Assembly (NCBI RefSeq): GCF_000377405.1
Contig: NZ_KB905024.1
Coordinates: 62,001 to 126,000, forward strand
Direction of reading: 5' to 3'
DNA: 64,000 nucleotides
DNA from: Thioalkalivibrio sp. ALE31
Lineage (GTDB): Bacteria; Pseudomonadota; Gammaproteobacteria; Ectothiorhodospirales; Ectothiorhodospiraceae
The position numbers and the translations under genes are program-made. The notes under the pieces are model-generated. The model did no database searches and was not told where the DNA came from. It was given only the letters and a program-made list of their open reading frames with translations. The number at the start of each line of letters is the position of its first letter. Positions within the stretch are counted from its first letter, which is position 1. Shown here in pieces: positions 50,958-59,032 of this stretch.

Positions 50958-51938
50958 ATGAAACTGCTGGTAACGGGCGGGGCCGGCTATATCGGCAGCC
51001 ATGTCCTGCAGCACCTGCGCAGGGCGGGGCACAAGGTCACCGTGTACGACAACCTCAGCACCGGCCACGCCTGGGCTGTGGGGGATGCCGAGCTGGTCGT
51101 CGGCGACCTGGCCGATACCGAAGGTCTGCGCGACACCCTCGAACGCGGCTTCGACGGCGTGCTCCACTTCGCCGCGCATATCGTCGTGCCCGAGTCGGTT
51201 GCCGACCCGCTCAAGTATTACGGCAACAACACCCGCAACACCCTCAACCTGCTACAGGCCTGTGCCGACACCGGCGTGCGCCATTTCGTGTTTTCCTCCA
51301 CCGCCGCGGTCTACGGCATCCCCGACACCGTCTCGGTTGCGGAAGACGCACCGCTGCAGCCGATCAACCCCTACGGCGCCTCCAAGATGATGTCCGAGCG
51401 CATGCTGATGGACCTGGGCGCCGCCTCGGACCTGCGCTACGTCAGCCTGCGCTACTTCAACGTGGCCGGCGCCGCTCCCGACGGCCACCTGGGGCAGGCC
51501 ACGCCCGACGCCACCCACCTGATCAAGGTCGCCTGCCAGGCCGCGACCGGCCAGCGCGACGGCATCACCGTATTCGGCACCGACTACGACACCCGCGACG
51601 GCACCTGCGAACGCGACTACATCCACGTGGAAGACCTGGCCGCCGCCCACGTCCGCGCCCTGGAACACCTCGACGGCGGCGGCGACTCTCAGGTGCTCAA
51701 CTGCGGCTACGGTCACGCCTACAGCGTGCTCGAGGTGATCGACGCCGTGAAACGCGCCAGCGGTGTGGATTTCCCCGTCACCCTCGGCCCGCGCCGCGAA
51801 GGCGACCCGCCCGCCCTGATGGCCGACGCCCGCCGCATCCGCAAGACCCTCGCCTGGGAACCGCAATACGCCGACCTCGACCAGATCGTCCGCCACGCCC
51901 TCGCCTGGGAACAGAAGACCGCGCTACAGACCGCCTGA
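50958..51938 (+). CDS. galE: UDP-glucose 4-epimerase
   Basis: A 326-residue extended short-chain dehydrogenase. The NAD loop GGAGYIGSH is at 7, the catalytic Ser is in FSSTAAVYG (~115), the Tyr-x3-Lys is in NPYGASKMM (~142), and GTDYDTRDGTCERDYIHVED (~205) is typical of GalE. It interconverts UDP-glucose and UDP-galactose, feeding sugar donors to the EPS. It starts 42 bp after the ydcF stop, so the two may be co-transcribed, and it marks the end of the EPS-related block. Confidence 0.95.
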   Translation: MKLLVTGGAGYIGSHVLQHLRRAGHKVTVYDNLSTGHAWAVGDAELVVGDLADTEGLRDTLERGFDGVLHFAAHIVVPESVADPLKYYGNNTRNTLNLLQACADTGVRHFVFSSTAAVYGIPDTVSVAEDAPLQPINPYGASKMMSERMLMDLGAASDLRYVSLRYFNVAGAAPDGHLGQATPDATHLIKVACQAATGQRDGITVFGTDYDTRDGTCERDYIHVEDLAAAHVRALEHLDGGGDSQVLNCGYGHAYSVLEVIDAVKRASGVDFPVTLGPRREGDPPALMADARRIRKTLAWEPQYADLDQIVRHALAWEQKTALQTA

Positions 51939-51958
51939 TCCGCGTTTCCCCAGCCGCG

Positions 51959-53670
51959 TTACAGGACCGTGCGGCGGGCGAGGTGCAGGAGCCGGGCGGG
52001 CAGTTCGTACTCCAGCTCCCAGATGATGCTCATCGGCTTGCTGCCCTCGTGGTGCTGGTAACGCACCGGGCCGCAGAAGGTGAATGGCTCGCTGAGGCCC
52101 GTCGCATCACGCTTAGCCCGCCGAATGAACAGCATGGGGGTGTAGCCACGTGCCTCGTGGTGGATGTAGCGCTGCCCGGTTTCCGAGGTGGGGGAGGTGC
52201 CGGACTGTGACTGCCAGTGGAACCGACGCTCGTTGAGGGCGTAGTCCTCGTACATGGTGGTGGGGGAGAACTCCTGCTCGGATTTCTCCAGGGTGACGAA
52301 CAACGCATCGACCCGCCGCTCCGGTACGTGCCGCACACCCTCCTGCTGGGTGATCGGCTTCTCCAGGCTGCCAAGTCCCAGCGCCAGAAGGATCTGCTCG
52401 CGGGTGTAGGACGCGTGCAGTTCCAGCGGCCCCGTCTGCTCTGGGAAGGTGATGCCGCTGGCGGGGACGATACACTCGTGTCGCCAGGCGGCGACTTCCT
52501 GGATGTCCCGGTACAGGGGGCGCTGTTCGCGGACGAAGGCATCCACGGCGGATAGGTCCCCGTCCCCCGGCCGCGTCTTGCCCCATAGGGTGCTGTGGAC
52601 GAGTGCCAGCCGGAGCCGATCTTCTTCGGCAAGCTGCTCCACGTTCGCGGCCGGCTGCGCCAGATGGGTCTGCAGGGTTTCCAGCAACTGGTGATCGTCA
52701 CACCGCGCTAAGCGCTGCAGCCCACGTTTGAGGCTGCTGACATAGGGTCCCAGCGCTTCGGTCGACTCGCCTCCGCAGTCCGCGCGCAGCCGGGAGGGCA
52801 GGTCCTTGCGCAGCAGGTCTTCCGCATCATCCATATGCAGGCAGTCGAGCATCTTGGACAGGCTGGCGGAGTCGATGTCCTCCCGGAAACAGTCCTTCAG
52901 CTCGCGCACGATCTGCGGTCGCTGGCGGTTGATCTGCGAACGGATGTTGTCGAGCACGTGCTGGGTGGCCAAGCGGTCGAGGTGGATCAGGCAGCCGCTG
53001 GGTAACCAGGGGAAGCCTTCCTGGATCTGGTGATCCACCCGCTTCTCCGGCCGCGCGCTCAGGGCCCGGAACCGAGCGGCATAACGAAAACGCCGATCCT
53101 GTGGCGCGACGAAATCCAGCACGGTCAGGTGCGGCTTGCCCTCGTGCAAGCGCAGGCCGCGGCCCATCTGCTGTAGGTAGACCGTCAGGCTCTCGGTCGG
53201 GCGCAGCAGCAAGACGGTGTCCACCTCCGGCAGGTCCACGCCTTCGTTGTAGAGGTCCACTGTAAAGATGAAGCGGATGCGCCCCTCGCGCAGGTCGCGC
53301 TGTACCGAAAGCCGCTCGTGATCCGGGCTTTCGCCAGTCAGCACCGCGCTGGGCACCTGCTTGGCCGAGAAATGCTCGGCCATGAATCGGGCATGGTCGC
53401 AGCTGATGCAGAAACCCAAGCCCCTGACCGAGCCTAGATCCGTGGCGTGTTCATGGGCCTGCTGCAGGACCCAATCGGCGCGCGCCCGGTTGCCAGTGAA
53501 CACCCCTTCCAGTTCTTCGGCGTCATAGCGCCCGCGCTGCCAACTCACCCGGCTCAGATCCACGGACTCATGGTCGGCCACGCCAAAGTAATGGAACGGC
53601 ACCAACAGGCGACGCTCGATCGCATCCGGCAGGCGGATCTCATGGGTGTAACGTTGGCCGAAGCGCAACC
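51959..53670 (-). pseudogene. 5'-truncated superfamily 2 helicase with DUF3427 domain
   Basis: About 570 codons of a DUF3427-type helicase, intact at the 3' end. The helicase C-terminal lobe is present: FIFTVDLYNEGVDLPEVDT (motif V) and TVYLQQMGRGLRLHEGK (motif VI). The remainder is the DUF3427 region ending LLHLARRTVL. The Walker A, DEAH box and any N-terminal PLD-like nuclease domain are missing. The frame starts in EIRLPDAIERRLLVPFHYFGV, mid-protein. The break falls at the edge of the repeat at 53671-53860. It is likely a decayed defence-type helicase. Confidence 0.8.
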
Positions 53671-53977
53671 CCGGGGTCAAACCTTGCCTTTTGCCCTGCG
53701 GTGTCCCACCGTGTGAAGCATTATCACCATGCGAGCGGTGATAGACCGCACGAATCCTTCCCTGTCACCACCGGGGTCACCTTTGACCGCTGCAGGGGCG
53801 GCGTCTAGCGTCAAAGGGGAAGGGCCGGGCATGGTCCGGTGATCCTCGACGAGAGTGCCGAACACGCAACGCTCGGCTGCGTTGTCTACCGATTCGACAG
53901 TGCCTCCCCATCCTGCCTGGGTCGGGTGCTCCGGGGTAGTGAGGACGCCCCCCCTGAAGGGGGACCTCACACCGCTC
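53671..53977. repeat. GGTCAAACCTTGCC-type repeat, copy 1
   Basis: It begins CCGGGGTCAAACCTTGCC at the broken end of the helicase. It runs to about 53860 through the marks AAGCATTATCACCATGCGAG, GGGGTCACCTTTGACCGC and TCTAGCGTCAAAGG. The same order is found at 56578-56760 and 57227-57420. This copy has no small gene behind it. The rest (53861-53977) contains a short inverted pair (CCTCACAC/GTGTGGCG region) and no gene. Confidence 0.7.
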
Positions 53978-54472
53978 TCAGTGTGGCGTGAAATACCTGA
54001 TTGTCATGTCGCGCTGCGCCGAGTGCAATCCGAATGGCCAGCCGCTTTTCGCATGGAGGAAAGCCGCTGGGCTCCACCCGTAAGGACGGCCGGCGAGAAG
54101 TAGCATCAGTGGCTCCCAGCGCATATCCGGGGTTTTCCGGGCGATCCGGGACAGTGTCCTGCGGTCCAGCCAGCTCATCTGCGCCTGACCGTCGGGGTGA
54201 GTGTGCCAATCGCCCAAGTAGGTTTCGCGCCCCTGTGTGGCGAAAAACCGTACGTTGATGGCTTCCTGCTGGAAGTCGGCATCCGGGGAAAAGCGGTAGC
54301 GTTGATGCGTGGCCCCCGGGCCGGGGCCAACGATGTCCATAACGACGAAGTCATCGCCAACGGCATAGCCCAAGAGCGAACCGCCTGTCTCTAAAGGGTA
54401 CTGTGCCTCGGCCACTTCGTGGAGCAACCGCGACGCGGGCTCCGCGATCCAAACTGTTGGTGGTTCACTCAT
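53978..54472 (-). CDS. JAMM/MPN isopeptidase, Cap3-like
   Basis: A 164-residue JAB-domain metalloprotease. The complete JAMM motif is present: Glu28 in LETGGSLLG, His90 and His92 in DWHTHPDG, Ser100 and Asp103. Its length and the ETGG...HTHP pattern match the TIGR02256 family that includes CBASS Cap3 (VC0181). Such enzymes cut isopeptide bonds made by the adjacent E2-E1. The start overlaps the E2-E1 stop by 8 bp. No nucleotidyltransferase (CD-NTase) or effector gene is near. Confidence 0.9.
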   Translation of the reverse strand: MSEPPTVWIAEPASRLLHEVAEAQYPLETGGSLLGYAVGDDFVVMDIVGPGPGATHQRYRFSPDADFQQEAINVRFFATQGRETYLGDWHTHPDGQAQMSWLDRRTLSRIARKTPDMRWEPLMLLLAGRPYGWSPAAFLHAKSGWPFGLHSAQRDMTIRYFTPH

Positions 54473-56165
54473 GGTGGGGGCAATCGGGGTGCCGCTCAAG
54501 GCGGATCGTCTTCCATGTGGGCGCAATAGGAGCCCCGCTCAGTTCGTCCCACAGGGAAAGTACGGCGGCATTCCAGTCGAAATCCGGGTAGCCCCCGGCG
54601 GCATCGGCACATAGTGTGGAAGCCACCAGGCGGGTAGCCATCAGCGATACGTGATCCATATCGAAACCCGTGCCGGTGAAGGTGGGGTGGAAGCAACCAG
54701 GAGGCTGGACATCGGCGCCTTTTTCTTGGGGCGGGCGTTTGATGCGGTCATCGTACATGTGGCGCTGAAAACAGTTCCAGCACCCCGGGGTGTGCCCCGG
54801 AGCGACGCGGCCCACCGTGCCGCCCCAGCCGCCCGGTGTGGCGGTGGCCCATACGTACGGGAGCCCGCGCGAGCGAGCGACATCCGAGAGGTAGTGGTTT
54901 ACGGCCCACTCCGCCGTTGTATCAACGATGAGGTCGACGTCTTCGAGCAATTGCTCCAGAAGCTGTTTCGAGTTGATGCCGATCGCACCAATCGAAAAGT
55001 GCCCTACACGGACACCAAGGTAGGGGAACTGCGCCCGAAGAAGTCGTGCAACCGCCTCGGATTTGGGGAGTCCTACTAATTCGATACCACCAATCCAGCG
55101 TACCAAGTTGCCAACTTGAACAAAGTCTCGGTCGACACAGACCAGTTGTCCGAGCCCTGCCCGCCCAAGTTGTAGTGCCAGCGGGGCGCCAAGGGCGCCT
55201 AGCCCAGCGACTAGGACGCGCTTGCCGGCAAGCGGCGAAACCCGAGGGACCCGGGCTTGAAGGGCGTCCCGAGAGAGGACTTCCGCCCATGCGGGGGAGT
55301 GGCTGATGCCCGCGCGGCCTTGATGGGCGACCTTCTTGCGCACAGCAAAGGCCCATGTATCCATCCAGTCGCCCCGATAATCACGCTCCTCGGGAAACAG
55401 CAGGCCGACAACATCTGGGCCGCCTTTGTATTTCGGTGTCGCCAAGCTAGGCCAAATGGCCTTAGCCTCGTCCAGAATGGCCGTGCCCACTTTTTTTGGC
55501 GGAGTGGGGAGGCGCACCCACCGAGCTCGAAGCTTTTTCGTCGACGGTCTCGAGTAGAGCTCGCTCCAGTTTCCGGCGTCCAGCTCCGCGATCCGGGCGC
55601 CGTTGCTGTCGAAAACCTCCGTCACGGCCCCGCGTAAGCGGCCGTTCGGATCAAAGCCCGGATCGAGGGCTATCGTAAGGGTGCCTCGGTCAATATCGGG
55701 GGGGATCTCCCAGGCGCCGACCAGGACTTTGGTGCCCGACGGATAATCGAGATACCAAGAAGAGCGAAGAGCCTCATGCCCTTCGAGTTCGGGTCCGCGC
55801 TCATCGTCTAAATGCGTTTCGAGGATCGCGGGTACCTTCTCTTGGAGGAATCCAGCGAGCGTATCCTCCGAACTGATCCACGCATTTTGCAGGTCGGCCA
55901 ATAGGCACAGATCGTTCCCGTACGGGTGAAGATGGCGCCCAGAGGGAAAAGTCGGCGCGGTGATTCCGAACGGGAAGTAGGGGTACTCCGCGGGGAACGT
56001 GACGGTGAGCAGGTGGGATCGCTCACCGTCTGGATACTGCACATACAGTATGAGGGATCCGGCTTCGAGTTCGGGTTGGTCAACCTCGAACTCAAAGCCT
56101 GCCTCGCGGAGCAGACGAAGCTCTTTTTCGTACCGCTCCGGGAACTCCTGGAACCACGCGGTCAT
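54465..56165 (-). CDS. E2-E1 fusion ubiquitin-transferase-like protein, Cap2-like
   Basis: A 566-residue two-part enzyme. The N-terminal UBC/E2-like domain has TFPAEYPYFPF (~57), HPYGNDLCLLAD with the candidate catalytic Cys87, and Trp96. A linker domain (~130-300) follows. The C-terminal E1 domain has GLGALG (321-326), Asp345 in VDRDFVQVGN, DLIVDTTAEWAV (~412) and the Cys pair in GCWNC (462/465). The architecture and length match CBASS Cap2, which conjugates the CD-NTase C-terminus to targets. Here no CD-NTase precedes it; the gene starts one base inside the stop of a 41-residue protein ending in Gly. Confidence 0.9.
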   Translation of the reverse strand: MTAWFQEFPERYEKELRLLREAGFEFEVDQPELEAGSLILYVQYPDGERSHLLTVTFPAEYPYFPFGITAPTFPSGRHLHPYGNDLCLLADLQNAWISSEDTLAGFLQEKVPAILETHLDDERGPELEGHEALRSSWYLDYPSGTKVLVGAWEIPPDIDRGTLTIALDPGFDPNGRLRGAVTEVFDSNGARIAELDAGNWSELYSRPSTKKLRARWVRLPTPPKKVGTAILDEAKAIWPSLATPKYKGGPDVVGLLFPEERDYRGDWMDTWAFAVRKKVAHQGRAGISHSPAWAEVLSRDALQARVPRVSPLAGKRVLVAGLGALGAPLALQLGRAGLGQLVCVDRDFVQVGNLVRWIGGIELVGLPKSEAVARLLRAQFPYLGVRVGHFSIGAIGINSKQLLEQLLEDVDLIVDTTAEWAVNHYLSDVARSRGLPYVWATATPGGWGGTVGRVAPGHTPGCWNCFQRHMYDDRIKRPPQEKGADVQPPGCFHPTFTGTGFDMDHVSLMATRLVASTLCADAAGGYPDFDWNAAVLSLWDELSGAPIAPTWKTIRLERHPDCPHHE

Positions 56166-56290
56166 TAGCCCACGGGGCGATGCTTCGGTGGGCGCGGCGG
56201 CTCGGACGGTTCTCCCGGCGTCTTTTCGGGAGGGCCCGGCGGAACGTCCGGGCGCTCGGGCTTCTCGGGTTTGTCGTCGGGTTTGGACAT
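56165..56290 (-). CDS. 41-residue proline-rich protein with C-terminal Gly, upstream of the E2-E1
   Basis: A very short protein made almost only of Pro, Glu, Lys, Asp and Arg (MSKPDDKPEKPERPDVPP at the start, ending KHRPVG). It must be disordered. It has a strong AAGGAG seven bases before the ATG and a good promoter. Its TAA overlaps the E2-E1 ATG by one base, so it is expressed and coupled. The terminal Gly is what E1 enzymes adenylate, so it could be the conjugated partner; equally it could be a leader that sets expression of the enzyme. I know of no named family. Longer starts are possible but lack a binding site. Confidence 0.65.
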   Translation of the reverse strand: MSKPDDKPEKPERPDVPPGPPEKTPGEPSEPPRPPKHRPVG

Positions 56291-56327
56291 GGTGCTGCTC
56301 CTTTTCCATTTTCGCTCGACCATGGCC

Positions 56328-56356
56328 AGCATACCGCGCAAATAGCCTAGCAACAA
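56328..56356 (-). promoter_or_regulatory. Promoter of the E2-E1/JAMM operon
   Basis: On the minus strand TTGTTG (56356-56351) and TATGCT (56333-56328) are 17 bp apart, a good sigma-70 arrangement about 38 bp before the ATG of the proline-rich protein. The region beyond (56357-56577) shows nothing further. Confidence 0.5.
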
Positions 56357-56577
56357 GTGTGGGATAACTACATATAGTGCAGCGGGATCGGTTAGCGGCA
56401 TATATATGGGGTTTTCAAGAGGGGTCTCGGGAGTTGCCGATGAAGATCACGGGGCCGGACCACGATAACGAACGGATTTGAAACGGCTTTACCCAGTTTC
56501 GGGACCGATTCAAGTCCTTAAAGGGGGCATTTGAGGCCTCGAAATGATTGGGAGGTTCGGGGCAAACACCCTGCCTT

Positions 56578-56760
56578 GTGCACTGCGGTGTCCCACCTGC
56601 TGAAGCATTCCACCATGCGATCGGTGATGGGCGACACGACCCCTTCCCCATCGCTTCCGGGGTCACCTTTGACCGCCTCGGGAACGGGGTCTAGCGTCAA
56701 AGGACAGGGGCCGAAAACGGTCCGGCGAAATCCGTCGCAACCCCGCGGAATCGCGAAGGA
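56578..56760. repeat. GGTCACCTTTGACC-type repeat, copy 2
   Basis: It carries the same ordered blocks as the copy at 53671: GCGGTGTCCCACC, AAGCATTCCACCATGCGA, GGGGTCACCTTTGACCGC and GGGTCTAGCGTCAAAGG. It runs directly into the AAGGAGG of the 76-residue gene, so it is probably that gene's leader or promoter region. Confidence 0.72.
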
Positions 56761-56768
56761 GGCATACC

Positions 56769-56999
56769 ATGCGCAGCGTAGAAAACATGCCGGTGCTCGA
56801 CTGGCAGGACGGCAAGAACGCCATGCGGGCGAAGTTCCAGGTGATGCACGAGGAGCCGGTGGTCCTGAAGATGCCGGCGGGCATGGACTGGTCGGTGAAC
56901 GAGGGGGAGTTCGGCTGCACGCTGGACGACAGCGGCATGCCGCGTGACTGCGAAGGCAGCAGCCTGCTGCATCGTCTTGCGGAGCTTAATGACACCTGA
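56769..56999 (+). CDS. Small conserved protein of unknown function, copy A
   Basis: A 76-residue acidic soluble protein. It starts MRSVENMPVLDWQDGKNAM and has a compact core MDWSVNEGEFGCTLDDSG with a Cys, then CEGSSLLHRLAELND. A perfect AAGGAGG precedes the ATG. I do not recognise the family. A near-identical paralogue lies 660 bp downstream, and most differences between the two are conservative, so both have probably been translated. Its last codon falls within the presumed end of an IS1595-type remnant. Confidence 0.75.
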   Translation: MRSVENMPVLDWQDGKNAMRAKFQVMHEEPVVLKMPAGMDWSVNEGEFGCTLDDSGMPRDCEGSSLLHRLAELNDT

Positions 57000-57083
57000 T
57001 TAGCGACGAGAGTCAGCCAGGCTCACTGGGTGAGCCACCCCCGGGCGTACGTTGAGGCTACACAGTGAGCGGAGAGTGGCCTT

Positions 57084-57223
57084 ATGGCGCAGAATCGGAT
57101 TCAGTTTCAGCCGGGGATGTCGTTGCCGGCATTCATCGCCCAGTACGGCACCGAGGCCCAGTGCGAGGCGGCGCTGGAGCGGGCCCGATGGCCGGACGGC
57201 TTCCGCTGCCCGCGGCGAGCCAC
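57084..57223 (+). pseudogene. IS1595-type transposase N-terminal remnant
   Basis: About 46 codons match the start of IS1595-family transposases: MAQNRIQFQPGMSLPAFIAQ, YGTEAQCEAALERARWPDGF and FRCPRRA, where the first CPxC zinc knuckle has decayed to CPRR. The frame then runs into the third copy of the repeat. The presumed left end of the element is near 56992 (ACCTGATTAGCGACGAGAG). A related sequence, ACCTGATTAGCAACGAGAG, stands alone at 10785-10803. The transposase is dead. Confidence 0.75.
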
Positions 57224-57226
57224 CGG

Positions 57227-57420
57227 GGTCAGACCTTGCCTTTTGCCCCGCGATAGGCGTGCCTGAAGTATTCCAGCATGCCGTTGATGAGCGGCCGCAC
57301 AGCCCCTTCCCCAACGCCACCGGGGTAACCTTTGACCGCTGCAAGGACGGGGTCTAGCGTCCAGGGTAAGGGGCAGGGAACGGCCCGGCGGAATCCGTTG
57401 CAACCTCGCGGAATCGCGAA
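57227..57420. repeat. GGTCAGACCTTGCC-type repeat, copy 3
   Basis: It begins CACCGGGGTCAGACCTTGCC at the break in the IS1595 remnant and has the same block order as copies 1 and 2, ending GGGTCTAGCGTCCAGGG. It leads into the ribosome binding site of paralogue B. The arrangement repeat-small gene is therefore duplicated as a unit. Confidence 0.72.
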
Positions 57421-57431
57421 GGAGGCACACC

Positions 57432-57680
57432 ATGCGCAGCGTAGACAACATGCCGGTGCTCGACTGGCAGGATGGCAAGAACGCCATGCGGGCGAAGTTC
57501 CAGGTGATGCACGAGGAGCCGGTGGTGCTGAAGATGCCGGCCGACATGGACTGGTCGGTGAACGAGGGCGAGTTCGGCTGCACGCTGGACGAGAACGGCG
57601 TGCCGCACGACTGCGAAGGCGACAGCCTGCTGCATCGTCTGGCGGAGCTTAATGACATGCCCGGACCAGGGAAACACTGA
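57432..57680 (+). CDS. Small conserved protein of unknown function, copy B
   Basis: An 82-residue paralogue of copy A, nearly identical through HRLAELND. It differs at a few positions (for example DENGVPHDCEGDS). It has the same AAGGAGG leader. The last four or five residues (GPGKH region) are encoded by the left end of the MITE-like element B that landed at its 3' end, so the natural C-terminus has been replaced. Function unknown. Confidence 0.72.
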   Translation: MRSVDNMPVLDWQDGKNAMRAKFQVMHEEPVVLKMPADMDWSVNEGEFGCTLDENGVPHDCEGDSLLHRLAELNDMPGPGKH

Positions 57681-57937
57681 CCCATGTACACACTCGCGTT
57701 GGTACCCCAGGTTTTCCGAGGCAAGGCGCGGCGTGCAGCGGGTAGTGGTTCTACCCGCAAGCGGTGCAACGCAGGATCGGGGAACCTGGGGTGCCAACCC
57801 CGAAGGGGCTCGGCCGCTTTTGTGTGCGCACGGCGTTGCGGCTCCCTTGTGCAGAATGACTGCACGGCAGTCACCGCGCCTTGTTCGCACGCAAAAGCGA
57901 CTCGAGCGCGAGCGTGTACATGGGTCAGTGTTTCCCT
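57668..57937. mobile_element. MITE-like element B, copy 1
   Basis: A 270-bp element with imperfect terminal inverted repeats of about 30 bp. The left end is AGGGAAACACTGACCCATG, and the right end is its inverse, ending GTCAGTGTTTCCCT. The inside is non-coding with short hairpins (GTGCAG-AATGA-CTGCAC). It is the same as the copy at 60833-61101 with scattered changes. No clear target-site duplication. Confidence 0.85.
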
Positions 57938-57941
57938 TTAG

Positions 57942-58022
57942 GACATCGCGAAGGCCTGTGCCTACTCCAGCTCGCGCGTGGATATCGACGCCTCGGGCTC
58001 CCGCATCATCGTGCACGACTGA
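57942..58022 (+). pseudogene. Orphan 3' gene fragment at the MITE edge
   Basis: Twenty-six codons (ending VDIDASGSRIIVHD) read cleanly to a TGA, but a TAG stands immediately in front at the MITE border. It looks like the tail of a gene whose upstream part lies across the element or was lost. No family can be named from so short a piece. Confidence 0.35.
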
Positions 58023-58079
58023 TCGGGCCTGGGCCTCCGGGCCTGCCGGCGGCGACCCTGCAACCTCGAGCGGCGGGCG

Positions 58080-58499
58080 ATGTCGGTGATCCACCACGAG
58101 ATGGAAATCGACGCTGCTCCGGAGGCGGTGTTCGAGTTGATGGCCCGGGTGGAGGCGTTCGCCGCCTACAGCGAGGCCATCGAGTCCATCACCTGCGTCG
58201 GGCCCGAGCGCTACCGCTGGCGAGTGCGGGTGGCCGGGGTGCCGCTGACGTTCGACGTGGAGGTGCTGGTCGCGGTCCCGCCGCGCCTGCTCGGCTGGCG
58301 CGCGCTGGCCGGGTTGTCCTGCGAGGGCTGTTACCGGCTGACGCCGAGCGCGCGCGGTACGCATCTGGAACTGGCCGTGCGCTGCGGCGACGAGAATCCC
58401 CTGACCGATGGCCTGCTCGGCCTGGCGGCCCACCCGCTGCTGGATGCGCTGGGGGCGGAGGTGGTGCGCAACGCATGGCCGCGCCTCCACGGGGCGTGA
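58080..58499 (+). CDS. SRPBCC-superfamily protein
   Basis: A 139-residue protein with a START/polyketide-cyclase-like fold. It opens with an IHHEMEIDAAPEAVFELMA strand-helix typical of coenzyme Q-binding and cyclase-like SRPBCC members, and ends in a long helix LLDALGAEVVRNAW. It binds a hydrophobic ligand in a cavity, with unknown specificity. It has no strong ribosome binding site. Nothing around it suggests a pathway. Confidence 0.8.
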   Translation: MSVIHHEMEIDAAPEAVFELMARVEAFAAYSEAIESITCVGPERYRWRVRVAGVPLTFDVEVLVAVPPRLLGWRALAGLSCEGCYRLTPSARGTHLELAVRCGDENPLTDGLLGLAAHPLLDALGAEVVRNAWPRLHGA

Positions 58500-58510
58500 T
58501 CCCTACGCCT

Positions 58511-58596
58511 GCGCGTGGAACTCGCGGTATTCATCGAGGAAGGCGAGGCGGGTAGTTTCGGTGACGCGATCGATGAACAGGGTACCGTCGAGGTGG
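58511..58596 (-). pseudogene. 3'-terminal fragment of peptide deformylase
   Basis: Eighty-six bases closely match the last 29 codons of the def gene at 59390-59941: HLDGTLFIDRVTETTRLAF and then LDEYREFHA. The similarity stops abruptly at the equivalent of the HEIDH metal motif. It has the same orientation as def, so the two def 3' ends are direct repeats that bracket the Phd/YoeB locus. Confidence 0.85.
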
Positions 58597-58715
58597 CCCG
58601 AGGCAGCAGGCTCGCGCCCCGCGCGGTGAACACGGGGTCCACCAGCGTCAGGCGAGTGGCTGTCAGGTAACCGGTATTTCACTCGGCGACGCGATAGCAC
58701 AACCTGCACAGTTGG

Positions 58716-58753
58716 TTGTACATGTGGGCCGGCCGGCCTATACTTGTACAAGT
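58716..58753 (+). promoter_or_regulatory. Promoter and operator of the Phd/YoeB operon
   Basis: TTGTAC (58716-58721) and TATACT (58739-58744) are separated by exactly 17 bp. The perfect palindrome ACTTGTACAAGT (58742-58753) overlaps the -10 box, and a half-site TTGTACA overlaps the -35. This is the usual layout for Phd/YefM autorepression. Confidence 0.75.
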
Positions 58754-58771
58754 CAAGGTACAGGAGGCGCC

Positions 58772-59032
58772 ATGAAGATTGTTTCATTCACCGAGGCTCG
58801 CAACGGTCTCAAGGCCGTACTGGATGGGGTGGTCAACGATGCCGACACCACGGTGATTACGCGCCGTGATTCGGAGGATGCAGTGGTCATGTCACTTGAT
58901 CACTACAACAGCCTGATGGAAACGGTGCATCTTTTGCGTTCCCCTGCCAATGCAGAGCACCTCAACAGGTCCATTACGCAATACAAGGCAGGAAAGGCGA
59001 CCGAGCGTGCGTTGGTAGGTGGGGATGAGTAG
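58772..59032 (+). CDS. Phd/YefM-family antitoxin
   Basis: An 86-residue antitoxin. It starts MKIVSFTEARNGLKAVLDGV and has the family core DTTVITRRDSEDAVVMSLDHY and then LLRSPANAEHL, the typical YefM toxin-binding start. CAGGAGG precedes the ATG. It represses the operon through the palindrome at 58742-58753. It overlaps the toxin by 8 bp. Confidence 0.93.
   Translation: MKIVSFTEARNGLKAVLDGVVNDADTTVITRRDSEDAVVMSLDHYNSLMETVHLLRSPANAEHLNRSITQYKAGKATERALVGGDE

Noticed and set aside
53978-56290. A complete type II CBASS operon
   Set aside because: No CD-NTase or effector is present on either side, and the upstream gene is a 41-residue disordered protein.
57942-58022. C-terminus of an Ohr/OsmC-type protein
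   Set aside because: A loose likeness in the Ser/Tyr-rich stretch is too short to support the family, so it is left unnamed.
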